A DNA stretch of 12,106 nt, from positions 1 through 12,106 of the forward strand of contig JALTPW010000314.1 in the NCBI GenBank assembly GCA_026999335.1, in the 5' to 3' direction. This document shows, piece after piece, positions 1-8,814 of the stretch (positions are counted from its first letter, which is position 1; every line of letters begins with the position of its first letter). The DNA is from Chromatiales bacterium. Lineage in GTDB: Bacteria; Pseudomonadota; Gammaproteobacteria; SZUA-152. The notes below the pieces were generated by a model. The model did not search any database. It saw nothing but the letters and a program-made list of their open reading frames with translations, and was not told where the DNA came from. The position numbers and the translations under genes were made by a program.

Positions 1-368
1 GGGTGGTCGATGCCGTGGTGGTGCCGAGTGAAGCCGTGGTGCGTTCGGGTGAGCGTGATCTGCTCTTCGTTGTGCGTGCGCCGGGTAAGTTTGAACCACG
101 GCCGGTGATCCTGGGTCTGGCCTCCGAAGGGCGCGTGCAAATTATCGAGGGTGTGGCGCCGGGTGAAGAGGTCGTGACCTCGGCACAATTCCTCATCGAT
201 TCAGAATCCAAGCTACGTGAGGCCACGGCGAAGATGCTGGACAGCCTGGCGGGTGGCAACAGCGGGGGGGCCGGTGCGGACATGAGCGATATGGACATGG
301 GTGACATGGACATGAGTGATATGGATGACATGGACATGAGTGACATGTCCATGGACGACGGGCAATAG
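1..368 (+). CDS. cusB: CusB-type periplasmic adaptor of a copper/silver RND pump, 3' end only
   Basis: The reading frame is open from the first base, so the N-terminus lies outside the window; the GTG at 3 is an internal codon. Proteins of this family (membrane fusion proteins of heavy-metal RND pumps) bridge the inner-membrane pump and the outer-membrane channel and hand metal to the pump. The visible 121 residues match the membrane-proximal end: a VPSEAVV strand, an EPRPVILG stretch, an EGVAPGEEVVTS stretch and the closing FLIDSESKLREA found in CusB/CzcB relatives. After a Gly-rich linker (about residues 84-92 of the fragment) comes a 27-residue tail made almost only of Met and Asp. The stop codon lies 9 bp before cusA, so the two are surely co-transcribed. 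The CusB rather than CzcB assignment leans on the CusA partner. Confidence 0.9.
   Translation, partial: VVDAVVVPSEAVVRSGERDLLFVVRAPGKFEPRPVILGLASEGRVQIIEGVAPGEEVVTSAQFLIDSESKLREATAKMLDSLAGGNSGGAGADMSDMDMGDMDMSDMDDMDMSDMSMDDGQ
279..359 (+). repeat. Met-Asp low-complexity coding repeat at the CusB C-terminus
   Basis: These 27 codons encode 10 Met, 12 Asp, 4 Ser and 1 Gly, built from degenerate MSD/MDM units. The DNA is correspondingly repetitive (gacatgga, gatatgga, gacatgag). Methionine thioethers are typical Cu(I)/Ag(I) ligands, so a periplasmic metal-scavenging tail is the natural reading. That function is inferred from composition only. Confidence 0.8.
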
Positions 369-377
369 GGGCGCGCC

Positions 378-3300
378 ATGATTATTCAGAAAATCATCAG
401 CGCCTCCCTGCGTGACAAGTTCTTGATCCTGATCGCCACGGCGATTCTGGTGGCAGCGGGTGTCTGGTCATTGAAAAATACGGCGCTGGATGCCATCCCG
501 GATCTTTCCGATGTGCAGGTCATTATTTTTACCGAATTCCCCGGCCAGTCACCGCAGGTGGTGGAAGATCAGGTGACCTATCCGTTGACCACGGCCATGC
601 TGGCGGTACCCAATGCCAAGGTGGTGCGCGGTTATTCCTTCTTCGGTCTGTCCTTCGTCTATGTCATCTTCGACGATGGCACCGATATGTACTGGGCGCG
701 ATCCCGTGTCCTGGAGTATCTAAATTATGTGAGTGGCCGCCTGCCGTCCGGTGTTTCACCGGCATTGGGGCCGGACGCCACCGGCGTTGGCTGGATCTAT
801 GAATACGCCCTGGTTGATCGCACGGGAAATCATGATCTGGCACAACTGCGTTCACTGCAAGACTGGTATCTGCGTTATCCCTTGCAGACGGTGGAGGGTG
901 TCTCCGAAGTGGCCTCGGTCGGCGGTTTTGTCAAACAGTACCAGGTTGAAGTCGATCCACAGGCATTGCTGGCTTACGACATTCCTCTGTCAAAAGTGAA
1001 GCGGGCGATTCAGCGCTCCAACAATGACGTGGGTGGCAAGCTGGTGGAAATGGCCGAGACCGAATATATGGTCAGGGCCAAGGGTTATCTGCGGGGCATC
1101 GAAGATCTCAAGTCCATTCCCCTGGCGGTGGGTGCAGATGGTACGCCGGTGCGCCTGGAGGATGTGGCCCATGTGCACCTGGGGCCGGAGCTGCGTCGCG
1201 GCCTGGTGGAACTCAATGGTGAAGGCGAGGTGGCCGGTGGCATCGTCATCATGCGTTTTGGCGAAAATGCCCTAACCACCATCGAGGGGGTTCGCAAAAA
1301 ACTCGCCGAGCTGGCCAAGGGGCTGCCGGAAGGGGTGGAGATTGTGCCGGTGTATGACCGTGGCGATCTCATCGAGCGCGCGGTGGATAATCTTAAGGAA
1401 AAACTGATTGAGGAATCCATCGTGGTGGCCCTCATCGCCATTGTTTTTCTGCTCCATGCCCGTTCCGCGCTGGTGGCTATTATCACCCTGCCGATCGGTA
1501 TCCTGCTCGCATTTATTGTTATGCGCTGGCAGGGTATCGATGCCAATATCATGTCCCTGGGTGGTATTGCCATTGCCATCGGTGCGATGGTGGACGGCGC
1601 CATCGTCATGATTGAAAACGCCCATAAACACCTGGAGCATGCCGTTGATCGCAAGGGTGGTGAGCTGGATAACGATGAACGCTGGGCGGCGGTGGCCGAG
1701 GCCTCACGCGAGGTGGGGCCGGCGCTGTTTTTCTCTCTGCTGATCATCACCGTGTCGTTCCTGCCGGTGTTCACCCTGCAGGCACAGGAGGGGCGCTTGT
1801 TCGCCCCGCTGGCCTTTACCAAGACTTATGCCATGGCCGCTGCGGCACTGCTGGCGATTACCCTGGTACCGGTGCTGATGGGTTATTTCATCCGTGGCCA
1901 TATCATGCCCGAAGCGAAAAATCCGGTGAACCGTGCCTTGCACTGGGTGCATTCGCCCACACTGCAATTGGCCATCAACTGGCGCCGTTCGACGGTGATT
2001 ATCGCTGCGGTGCTACTTGCCGCTACCTGGGTGCCGTTCAACCAACTCGGCAGTGAATTCATGCCGCCGCTGGACGAGGGTGATATCCTCTACATGCCGT
2101 CAACCTATCCCGGCGTCTCCATCACCAAGGCGAAGGAAATCCTTCAACAGACGGACAAGATCATCAAGACCTTCCCCGAGGTGGCGAGCGTGTTCGGCAA
2201 GGTGGGGCGCGCGGATACCGCCACCGATCCGGCGCCGTTGGCGATGATCGAGACCACGGTGCGTCTCAAGCCGAAGGATCAGTGGCCGGATCCGACCAAG
2301 ACCACCAAGGAACTGATGGCCGAAATGGACGCGGCGATCAAATTCCCGGGCCTGGCCAATGCCTGGACCATGCCCATCAAGACGCGTATCGACATGCTCT
2401 CCACCGGCATCAAGACGCCCATCGGTATCAAGGTCAGTGGGCCGGATCTCAATGTGCTGGAAGATATCGCCACCGATATCGAACAGGCATTGCGGCAGTT
2501 GCCCGACACCCTGTCCGCCTTTGGTGACAAGGCCGCCGGTGGTTATTATCTCGATTTTGACATCAATCGCGAAGAGGCGGCGCGTTACGGGTTGACGACG
2601 GGTGATGTGCAGGATGTCATTGCTATCGCCATTGGTGGCATGAATGTGACGGAGACCGTGGAGGGACTGGAGCGATATCCGGTCAATATCCGCTATCCGC
2701 GAGAGTTGCGTGACAACCTTGAACAACTGAAAGAAGTGCTCATTCCCACCCCCACCGGTATACAGATTCCGTTGAATCTGGTGGCGGAGTTAAAGCTGCG
2801 CCGTGGCCCTCCCTCGATAAAGAGTGAAAACTCCCGGCCCAATGCCTGGATCTACGTGGACATCAAGACATCAGACATTGGTGGTTATGTCGCTGAGGCC
2901 AAGCAAGTCGTTGAGTCACAGGTCAGCATCCCTCCCGGTTATACGTTGATCTGGTCGGGACAGTTCGAGTACATGGAACGTGCTGCCGAACGTCTGCGCA
3001 TCGTGGTACCGGTCACTCTGCTGATCATTTTTCTGCTGCTGTATTTCAACTTCCGCAACATCACCGAACCGCTGGTGGTCATGTTGTCCATTCCCTTTGG
3101 ACTGATCGGTGGTTTCTGGCTGGTGTATTGGCTGGGTTTCAATATGTCCGTTGCGGTGGCGGTTGGTTTTATTGCCCTGGCCGGGGTGGCGGCGGAGATC
3201 GGTGTGCTGGTGCTGACCTTTATTGACCATGAAATAGCGCGTCGGCGCCGGGAGTTCGGTGGCGTATTGACAGCGGAGCAGATCATGACTGCGGTTCACC

Positions 3301-3554
3301 GCGGCACTTCAGAACGCGTGCGCCCCATCGCCATGACCGCCACCGCGATTATTGCCGGCCTGCTACCCATTATGTGGGGTACGGGTACCGGTTCGGGTGT
3401 GATGCAACGCATTGCCGCCCCCATGGTGGGTGGCATGGTAACGGTGACGCTGCTCAGTCTGCTGGTGTTGCCGCTGATCTACGGCATGGTGATGCAGTGG
3501 CAGGAAAAAGGTCGCCGCAAACGTCTGCAGGTACTTGATGCGGATAATGAGTAA
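378..3554 (+). CDS. cusA: CusA-type Cu(I)/Ag(I) RND efflux pump
   Basis: This 1058-residue inner-membrane proton antiporter would export Cu(I)/Ag(I) through a CusCBA-type tripartite complex. It has the standard RND layout: TM1 near residues 13-32, a large periplasmic porter domain, TM2-TM6 near 345-502, TM7 near 534-551, a second periplasmic domain, then TM8-TM12 from about 875. The three methionines that form the metal site in E. coli CusA (M573, M623, M672) are all present, at residues 573 (LYMPST), 623 (LAMIETT) and 673 (IDMLSTG). This separates it from zinc/cobalt CzcA pumps. The charged residues equivalent to E. coli D405 and E939 are present (D406 in MVDGAIVMIEN, E940 in GVAAEIG). The relay lysine K984 is isoleucine (RVRPIAMT). 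The length is close to the 1047 of E. coli CusA. The start sits 9 bp after cusB behind a G-rich but weak ribosome site. Confidence 0.96.
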   Translation: MIIQKIISASLRDKFLILIATAILVAAGVWSLKNTALDAIPDLSDVQVIIFTEFPGQSPQVVEDQVTYPLTTAMLAVPNAKVVRGYSFFGLSFVYVIFDDGTDMYWARSRVLEYLNYVSGRLPSGVSPALGPDATGVGWIYEYALVDRTGNHDLAQLRSLQDWYLRYPLQTVEGVSEVASVGGFVKQYQVEVDPQALLAYDIPLSKVKRAIQRSNNDVGGKLVEMAETEYMVRAKGYLRGIEDLKSIPLAVGADGTPVRLEDVAHVHLGPELRRGLVELNGEGEVAGGIVIMRFGENALTTIEGVRKKLAELAKGLPEGVEIVPVYDRGDLIERAVDNLKEKLIEESIVVALIAIVFLLHARSALVAIITLPIGILLAFIVMRWQGIDANIMSLGGIAIAIGAMVDGAIVMIENAHKHLEHAVDRKGGELDNDERWAAVAEASREVGPALFFSLLIITVSFLPVFTLQAQEGRLFAPLAFTKTYAMAAAALLAITLVPVLMGYFIRGHIMPEAKNPVNRALHWVHSPTLQLAINWRRSTVIIAAVLLAATWVPFNQLGSEFMPPLDEGDILYMPSTYPGVSITKAKEILQQTDKIIKTFPEVASVFGKVGRADTATDPAPLAMIETTVRLKPKDQWPDPTKTTKELMAEMDAAIKFPGLANAWTMPIKTRIDMLSTGIKTPIGIKVSGPDLNVLEDIATDIEQALRQLPDTLSAFGDKAAGGYYLDFDINREEAARYGLTTGDVQDVIAIAIGGMNVTETVEGLERYPVNIRYPRELRDNLEQLKEVLIPTPTGIQIPLNLVAELKLRRGPPSIKSENSRPNAWIYVDIKTSDIGGYVAEAKQVVESQVSIPPGYTLIWSGQFEYMERAAERLRIVVPVTLLIIFLLLYFNFRNITEPLVVMLSIPFGLIGGFWLVYWLGFNMSVAVAVGFIALAGVAAEIGVLVLTFIDHEIARRRREFGGVLTAEQIMTAVHRGTSERVRPIAMTATAIIAGLLPIMWGTGTGSGVMQRIAAPMVGGMVTVTLLSLLVLPLIYGMVMQWQEKGRRKRLQVLDADNE

Positions 3555-3595
3555 CAAATGGATGTCGTTCTTCGAGCGAAGTCTCATCTGTAATA

Positions 3596-3613
3596 AGGAA
3601 CGTGCACGTTCCT
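3596..3613. promoter_or_regulatory. 18-bp perfect palindrome between cusA and the Met/His-rich protein gene
   Basis: AGGAACGTGCACGTTCCT is identical to its own reverse complement and has no loop. It lies 42 bp after the cusA stop and 38 bp before the next start codon. There is no T-run after it, so an intrinsic terminator is unlikely. A dimeric-regulator operator is the better guess. I do not recognise the regulator. Confidence 0.5.
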
Positions 3614-3650
3614 AACTGAATAAATGTAACGATAAATAGGAGATAACATA

Positions 3651-4247
3651 ATGCGTAAAACACTGATGGCACTCACCCTTGCCGGAATGATGACTGGACT
3701 GTCCGCCACTCAGGCCTCGGAAGGGCATGATCATGAGAGTGAAAAAGGTATGTCTCATGACGAACATAGTCACGATGCGGGTATGAAACACGATAATCAC
3801 AGTGGTATGAAGCACGATGATCATGGCGGTATGAAACACGGTGATCATGGTGACATGAAACACGGTGATCACCATGGCATGAAGCATGAAGGCCATGCCA
3901 AGGACGGCCATAAGATGGATGGCATGTTCCTGGAAAAGAAACAGATCGATGGTTATAGCGTCAGCTTTCATGTCATGAAACCCGCCGATGGCCCTTCGAT
4001 GGGGGGCAGTCACCACTTTATGGTCAAGGTGGAAAAGGATGGCAAGCCCATTGATGACATCGTCATGAATACCAAGGTTGTCTACCCGGATGGCAAGGAT
4101 GAAAGCAAAAAGGCCATGAAGATGGGGGACTGGTACATGGCGGGTTACGACATGCAGGATGGCAAGAAACATCAATTGATGATTTTGTTCAAGACCGCCG
4201 ATGGCAAGAAACATAAGGGGGGTGTTTATTATCACCTGAATCCGTGA
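3651..4247 (+). CDS. Secreted Met/His-rich copper-binding protein with MKH octapeptide repeats
   Basis: This 198-residue protein is probably a periplasmic copper buffer or chaperone. Residues 1-22 form a signal peptide (basic MRK start, hydrophobic core, cleavage after ATQA). A His/Met/Asp-rich segment follows, with five 8-residue units at 44-83 of consensus GMKHxDHG. Residues 92-198 form a compact, probably all-beta region (DGYSVSFHVMKP, HHFMVKVEKDGKPI, WYMAGYDMQDGKKHQLMILF, GGVYYHL). That spacing of a ligand-type beta sandwich resembles YtkA/FixH-like domains, but I cannot confirm the family. The start is well supported by AGGAG at 3638-3642, eight bases before ATG. The gene follows cusA after 96 bp, so it may be in the same operon or have its own promoter. 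Metal binding is inferred from composition and position. Confidence 0.85.
   Translation: MRKTLMALTLAGMMTGLSATQASEGHDHESEKGMSHDEHSHDAGMKHDNHSGMKHDDHGGMKHGDHGDMKHGDHHGMKHEGHAKDGHKMDGMFLEKKQIDGYSVSFHVMKPADGPSMGGSHHFMVKVEKDGKPIDDIVMNTKVVYPDGKDESKKAMKMGDWYMAGYDMQDGKKHQLMILFKTADGKKHKGGVYYHLNP
3780..3899 (+). repeat. Five tandem 24-bp coding repeats (GMKHxDHx octapeptide)
   Basis: Five in-frame units of 24 bp encode GMKHDNHS, GMKHDDHG, GMKHGDHG, DMKHGDHH and GMKHEGHA. The core atgaa(a/g)ca(c/t) recurs with strict 24-bp phase, and a degenerate unit (GMSHDEHS) precedes them. Each unit offers one Met and two or three His, so copy number could set metal capacity. Such arrays can change copy number by slippage or recombination. 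Confidence 0.85.
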
Positions 4248-4274
4248 CTTCATGACGGCGCATAGCACAAGCTC

Positions 4275-4353
4275 TTGATTCCACAGCGGTTTAAAAAATG
4301 CCCGCTTAACCTATGGGTGAAGCTAAGATTTTTTAATTCCACTGTGAAATCAA
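4275..4353. repeat. Long-range inverted repeat around a candidate promoter
   Basis: The arms TTGATTCCACAG (4275-4286) and CTGTGAAATCAA (4342-4353) pair at 11 of 12 positions across a 55-bp centre. The candidate promoter at 4306-4337 lies in that centre. It could be a pair of binding sites or chance in AT-rich DNA. Confidence 0.25.
4306..4337 (+). promoter_or_regulatory. Candidate MerR-type promoter upstream of the PII-like/DUF2231/merR genes
   Basis: A -35-like TTAACC (4306-4311) and a good -10 TTTAAT (4332-4337) are separated by 20 bp, longer than the usual 17 and typical of MerR-family targets. The first 13 bases, TTAACCTATGGGT, match the copA promoter start at 11 positions. The downstream half of the operator is poorly conserved. 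It would give a leader of about 200 nt before the ATG at 4545. The rest of the 297-bp gap (4248-4544) shows no gene or clear terminator. Confidence 0.4.
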
Positions 4354-4532
4354 TATCTTGCACTCTGCATCCGCCCTGAAGCCACGGATTCAAGTATCAA
4401 TAATGGATAGCCAATAGCCCGCAGTGATTTTTTGGCGATGTGGCGAGGTAATGCCTTAACGCATATTGGTAAGGATTGTAATAAACAGTGAGTGAATATG
4501 GCGCCGGATCACTGAGTGCAGTGGTTCGGAGC

Positions 4533-4540
4533 GGAGGTGA
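4533..4540 (+). promoter_or_regulatory. Strong ribosome binding site that fixes the PII-like start
   Basis: GGAGGTGA is an eight-base match to the anti-Shine-Dalgarno region, four bases before the ATG at 4545. It decides that start over an in-frame GTG at 4488, which would add 19 residues without a comparable site. Confidence 0.75.
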
Positions 4541-4544
4541 CACC

Positions 4545-4871
4545 ATGAAATATCGAAAGATTACCGCTGTCTTTCGTTGTGATGCCTGTAAAAAGGTGGA
4601 GCAACGGCTGCAGGCGCTGGGTGTGCAGGGTTTCAGTCTCAGCCATATCAAAGGCTACGGTGAATACGCGGATCTCTACAGCAGTGACTGGATGACGAGC
4701 CATGCCCGCCTTGAAATTTTCACCGAGACAGAAAAGGTGGATGCCATTGTCGAAGCCGTCATGGAGTCGGCGCATGTCGGTCAGGCCGGTGATGGCATCG
4801 TTGCCGTGCAGTCGGTAGAAAAGTTGTATCGCATTCGTACTCGCAGTGAAATACAGACCGATGAAGCATGA
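4545..4871 (+). CDS. PII-like signalling protein with short T-loop and CxxC motif
   Basis: This 108-residue protein has the PII (GlnB/GlnK) fold signature. It shows a first beta strand (KITAVFR), the KGYGEYADLY entry to the T-loop (residues 36-45), the B-loop VGQAGDG at 78-84 (TGKIGDG in GlnB) and the C-loop YRIRT at 95-99. Classical PII proteins are trimers that bind ATP/ADP and 2-oxoglutarate and report nitrogen/energy state. Here the T-loop is about 7 residues shorter than in E. coli GlnB and the uridylylated tyrosine Y51 is not evident. The residue after the B-loop GDG is Ile instead of GlnB Lys90. C12 and C15 form a CDAC motif where GlnB has KPFKLDDV. With copper genes on both sides, a metal- or redox-linked job is more likely than nitrogen control, but this is inferred. 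It precedes the DUF2231 gene by 52 bp. Confidence 0.8.
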   Translation: MKYRKITAVFRCDACKKVEQRLQALGVQGFSLSHIKGYGEYADLYSSDWMTSHARLEIFTETEKVDAIVEAVMESAHVGQAGDGIVAVQSVEKLYRIRTRSEIQTDEA

Positions 4872-4923
4872 ATTTATTGGTAGATAGAACTAACTTCGAT
4901 TAGACGATAGAAAAGGAAAACCT

Positions 4924-5613
4924 ATGCCTGAAATTATCCCCAACTGGCACCCTATATTCGTGCATTTTACGGTGGCTCTGCTGTCATTGTCGGTGATTTT
5001 GTTCGTCGTGAGCAATTTTGTGACGGGTATTTTGCGTGAGCAATGGCTCATCGTGGCGCGTTGGTCACTCTGGTTTGGCGCGGGCATTACGCTGTTGACA
5101 GGACTTGCCGGCCTGGACGCCTATAACACGGTAGCCCATGACACAGCCTCCCACGAGGCTATGACTGAGCATCGTAACTGGGCCATTTCCGTCATTATTC
5201 TGTTTCCCCTGCTGGCCGTCTGGGTTGCCCGGTGTGTGCGTTCCGGGAAGTCATTGGGCAAAGGTTTTATCGCGCTGATGCTGGTGGGGGGCGTGTTGTT
5301 ACTTTCCACGGCTTGGCATGGCGGTGAGGTCGTGTATCGCTATGGCCTGGGGGTGATGTCACTGCCCAATGTGGACTCGCATCAGCATGCCGATGGCCAG
5401 GCCCATGGGCATGGCGATGGCAAAAAAACCGCAGGCGATGATGCACATGCGCATGAATCGAAGGACGGTACGCCAGCGGATGACGAGCATGAGCATGCCC
5501 ACGATGTTGGTGATCCTGGTATGGATGATTCGATGATGGATTCCAGTGGTATGGATGACGGTCTTGAAGAGGGCTCGACAGCCCATAGTGATACGGGCGA
5601 TCACGCTCATTAG
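4924..5613 (+). CDS. DUF2231 four-helix membrane protein with His-rich tail
   Basis: This 229-residue integral membrane protein opens with NWHPIFVHFTVALL, the hallmark start of DUF2231 proteins. Helices lie near residues 11-33, 44-64, 85-103 and 114-131. Basic residues gather in the loops between helices 1-2 and 3-4 (RCVRSGKSLGK), which by the positive-inside rule puts both termini and the His-rich loop 66-84 in the periplasm. Residues 150-229 form a low-complexity tail with 12 His and four Met, plus many Asp/Glu, plausibly a copper or other metal sponge. Conserved His (H9, H14, H132) beside or within helices could be metal or haem ligands. No biochemical role is established that I know of. 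AAGGAA at 4913-4918 supports the start. Its stop codon overlaps the ribosome site of the next gene. Confidence 0.85.
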   Translation: MPEIIPNWHPIFVHFTVALLSLSVILFVVSNFVTGILREQWLIVARWSLWFGAGITLLTGLAGLDAYNTVAHDTASHEAMTEHRNWAISVIILFPLLAVWVARCVRSGKSLGKGFIALMLVGGVLLLSTAWHGGEVVYRYGLGVMSLPNVDSHQHADGQAHGHGDGKKTAGDDAHAHESKDGTPADDEHEHAHDVGDPGMDDSMMDSSGMDDGLEEGSTAHSDTGDHAH

Positions 5614-5621
5614 GAGGTTTT

Positions 5622-6044
5622 ATGTTTACGGTTTCTGGGTTGGCCGCGCGGGCCAGCGTGACGCCCGATACGGTGCGCCATTATGTGCAGATTGGTCTTT
5701 TACAACCACGGCGGAATCCCGATAACGGCTACAAGCTGTTTGAACCAGCCGATATTCATCGGCTGCTTTTCGTGCGTCAGGCGAAGAGTCTGGGATTTAC
5801 CCTGAATGAGATCCGCGAGATTCTCGGTCATGCCCAGCAGGGGGAGTCTCCCTGTCCGCGCGTGCGTGAAATTATCCACCGGCGTATTACTGAAAATCGC
5901 CGTCACCTCGATGAATTGATGACCTTGCAACAGCGCATGGAGTCGGCATTGGTCAGCTGGGAGGCGATGCCTGACGGTATGCCGAGTGGTGAGTCCGTGT
6001 GTCATCTCATCGAGGAAGTGATGGTTCCCGCTCGTTCTCGATAG
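5622..6044 (+). CDS. MerR-family metal-responsive transcription regulator
   Basis: This 140-residue protein has a MerR winged helix-turn-helix at the N-terminus (GLAARASVTPDTVRHYVQIG, then the wing around NPDNGYKLF), the helix LGFTLNEIREIL and a long dimerisation helix near 82-112. MerR proteins twist promoters with overlong spacers into an active form when metal binds. The only cysteines are C78 and C127. C78 sits where zinc/cadmium/mercury sensors (ZntR C79, MerR C82) have Cys; Cu(I) sensors such as CueR have Ser there. C127 lies in the GESVCHLIEEV end. The usual first Cys of the C-terminal metal loop is missing, with Met116 and Met120 nearby. The ligand is therefore uncertain, although the neighbours argue for copper. 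AGGAGG at 5612-5617 overlaps the stop of the preceding gene, indicating translational coupling. Its likely target is the promoter just before copA. Confidence 0.9.
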   Translation: MFTVSGLAARASVTPDTVRHYVQIGLLQPRRNPDNGYKLFEPADIHRLLFVRQAKSLGFTLNEIREILGHAQQGESPCPRVREIIHRRITENRRHLDELMTLQQRMESALVSWEAMPDGMPSGESVCHLIEEVMVPARSR

Positions 6045-6049
6045 GGTGC

Positions 6050-6081
6050 TTGACCTGTGGGTAGCACATAGGGGCTAGGCT
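6050..6081 (+). promoter_or_regulatory. MerR-type promoter of copA
   Basis: TTGACC (6050-6055) and TAGGCT (6076-6081) are separated by 20 bp, the overlong spacing of MerR-controlled promoters. The spacer region holds an imperfect dyad at 6054-6072 (CCTGTGGG / CACATAGG, six of nine pairs). It lies between the merR stop and the copA start, the classic position for such an operator. Binding by the adjacent regulator is inferred. Confidence 0.75.
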
Positions 6082-6126
6082 GGATGTATCCATCGTTTAA
6101 TCGCCCATCGGGCTAAGGAGCTGGCA

Positions 6127-8706
<2,580 letters not shown>

Positions 8707-8736
8707 AAAGAGATATTTTGATGATTTGAATATTGC

Positions 8737-8768
8737 TTGACCTGTGTCTTGCGCCTATCTTCTACGCT
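8737..8768 (+). promoter_or_regulatory. MerR-like promoter before the cyclopropane synthase gene
   Basis: TTGACC (8737-8742) and TACGCT (8763-8768) are again 20 bp apart. The first ten bases, TTGACCTGTG, are identical to the copA promoter, and 22 of the 32 promoter bases match overall. The internal dyad is much weaker than at copA, so binding by the same regulator is plausible but not shown. No better promoter with normal spacing is evident in the 108-bp gap. Confidence 0.5.
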
Positions 8769-8814
8769 TTGAATTATGAGGGTAAAACAGGTTTTATGAG
8801 CAGGAGGATTAATC

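Noticed and set aside
1085..1822. 245-codon open frame on the - strand inside cusA
   Set aside because: Shadow of a conserved RND pump; Ser/Arg-rich translation without recognisable motifs.
3570..3581. Hairpin CTTCGAGCGAAG after cusA as a terminator
   Set aside because: The loop would be only 2 nt and no T-run follows.
3780..3899. CRISPR-like array
   Set aside because: The repeats are 24 bp, contiguous without spacers, in frame and degenerate at codon third positions: a protein repeat.
3612..4268. 218-codon open frame on the - strand over the Met/His-rich gene
   Set aside because: It is the mirror of the 24-bp coding repeats. The + strand frame has a signal peptide, a good ribosome site and a compact domain; the antisense one has none.
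4488..4544. Upstream GTG start extending the PII-like protein by 19 residues
   Set aside because: PII proteins start right at the first beta strand, and GGAGGTGA sits four bases before the ATG at 4545.
5095..5100. TTGACA box as a promoter for merR
   Set aside because: It is inside the DUF2231 coding region over 500 bp before merR, with no good -10 partner seen; the merR ribosome site overlaps the previous stop, indicating co-transcription.
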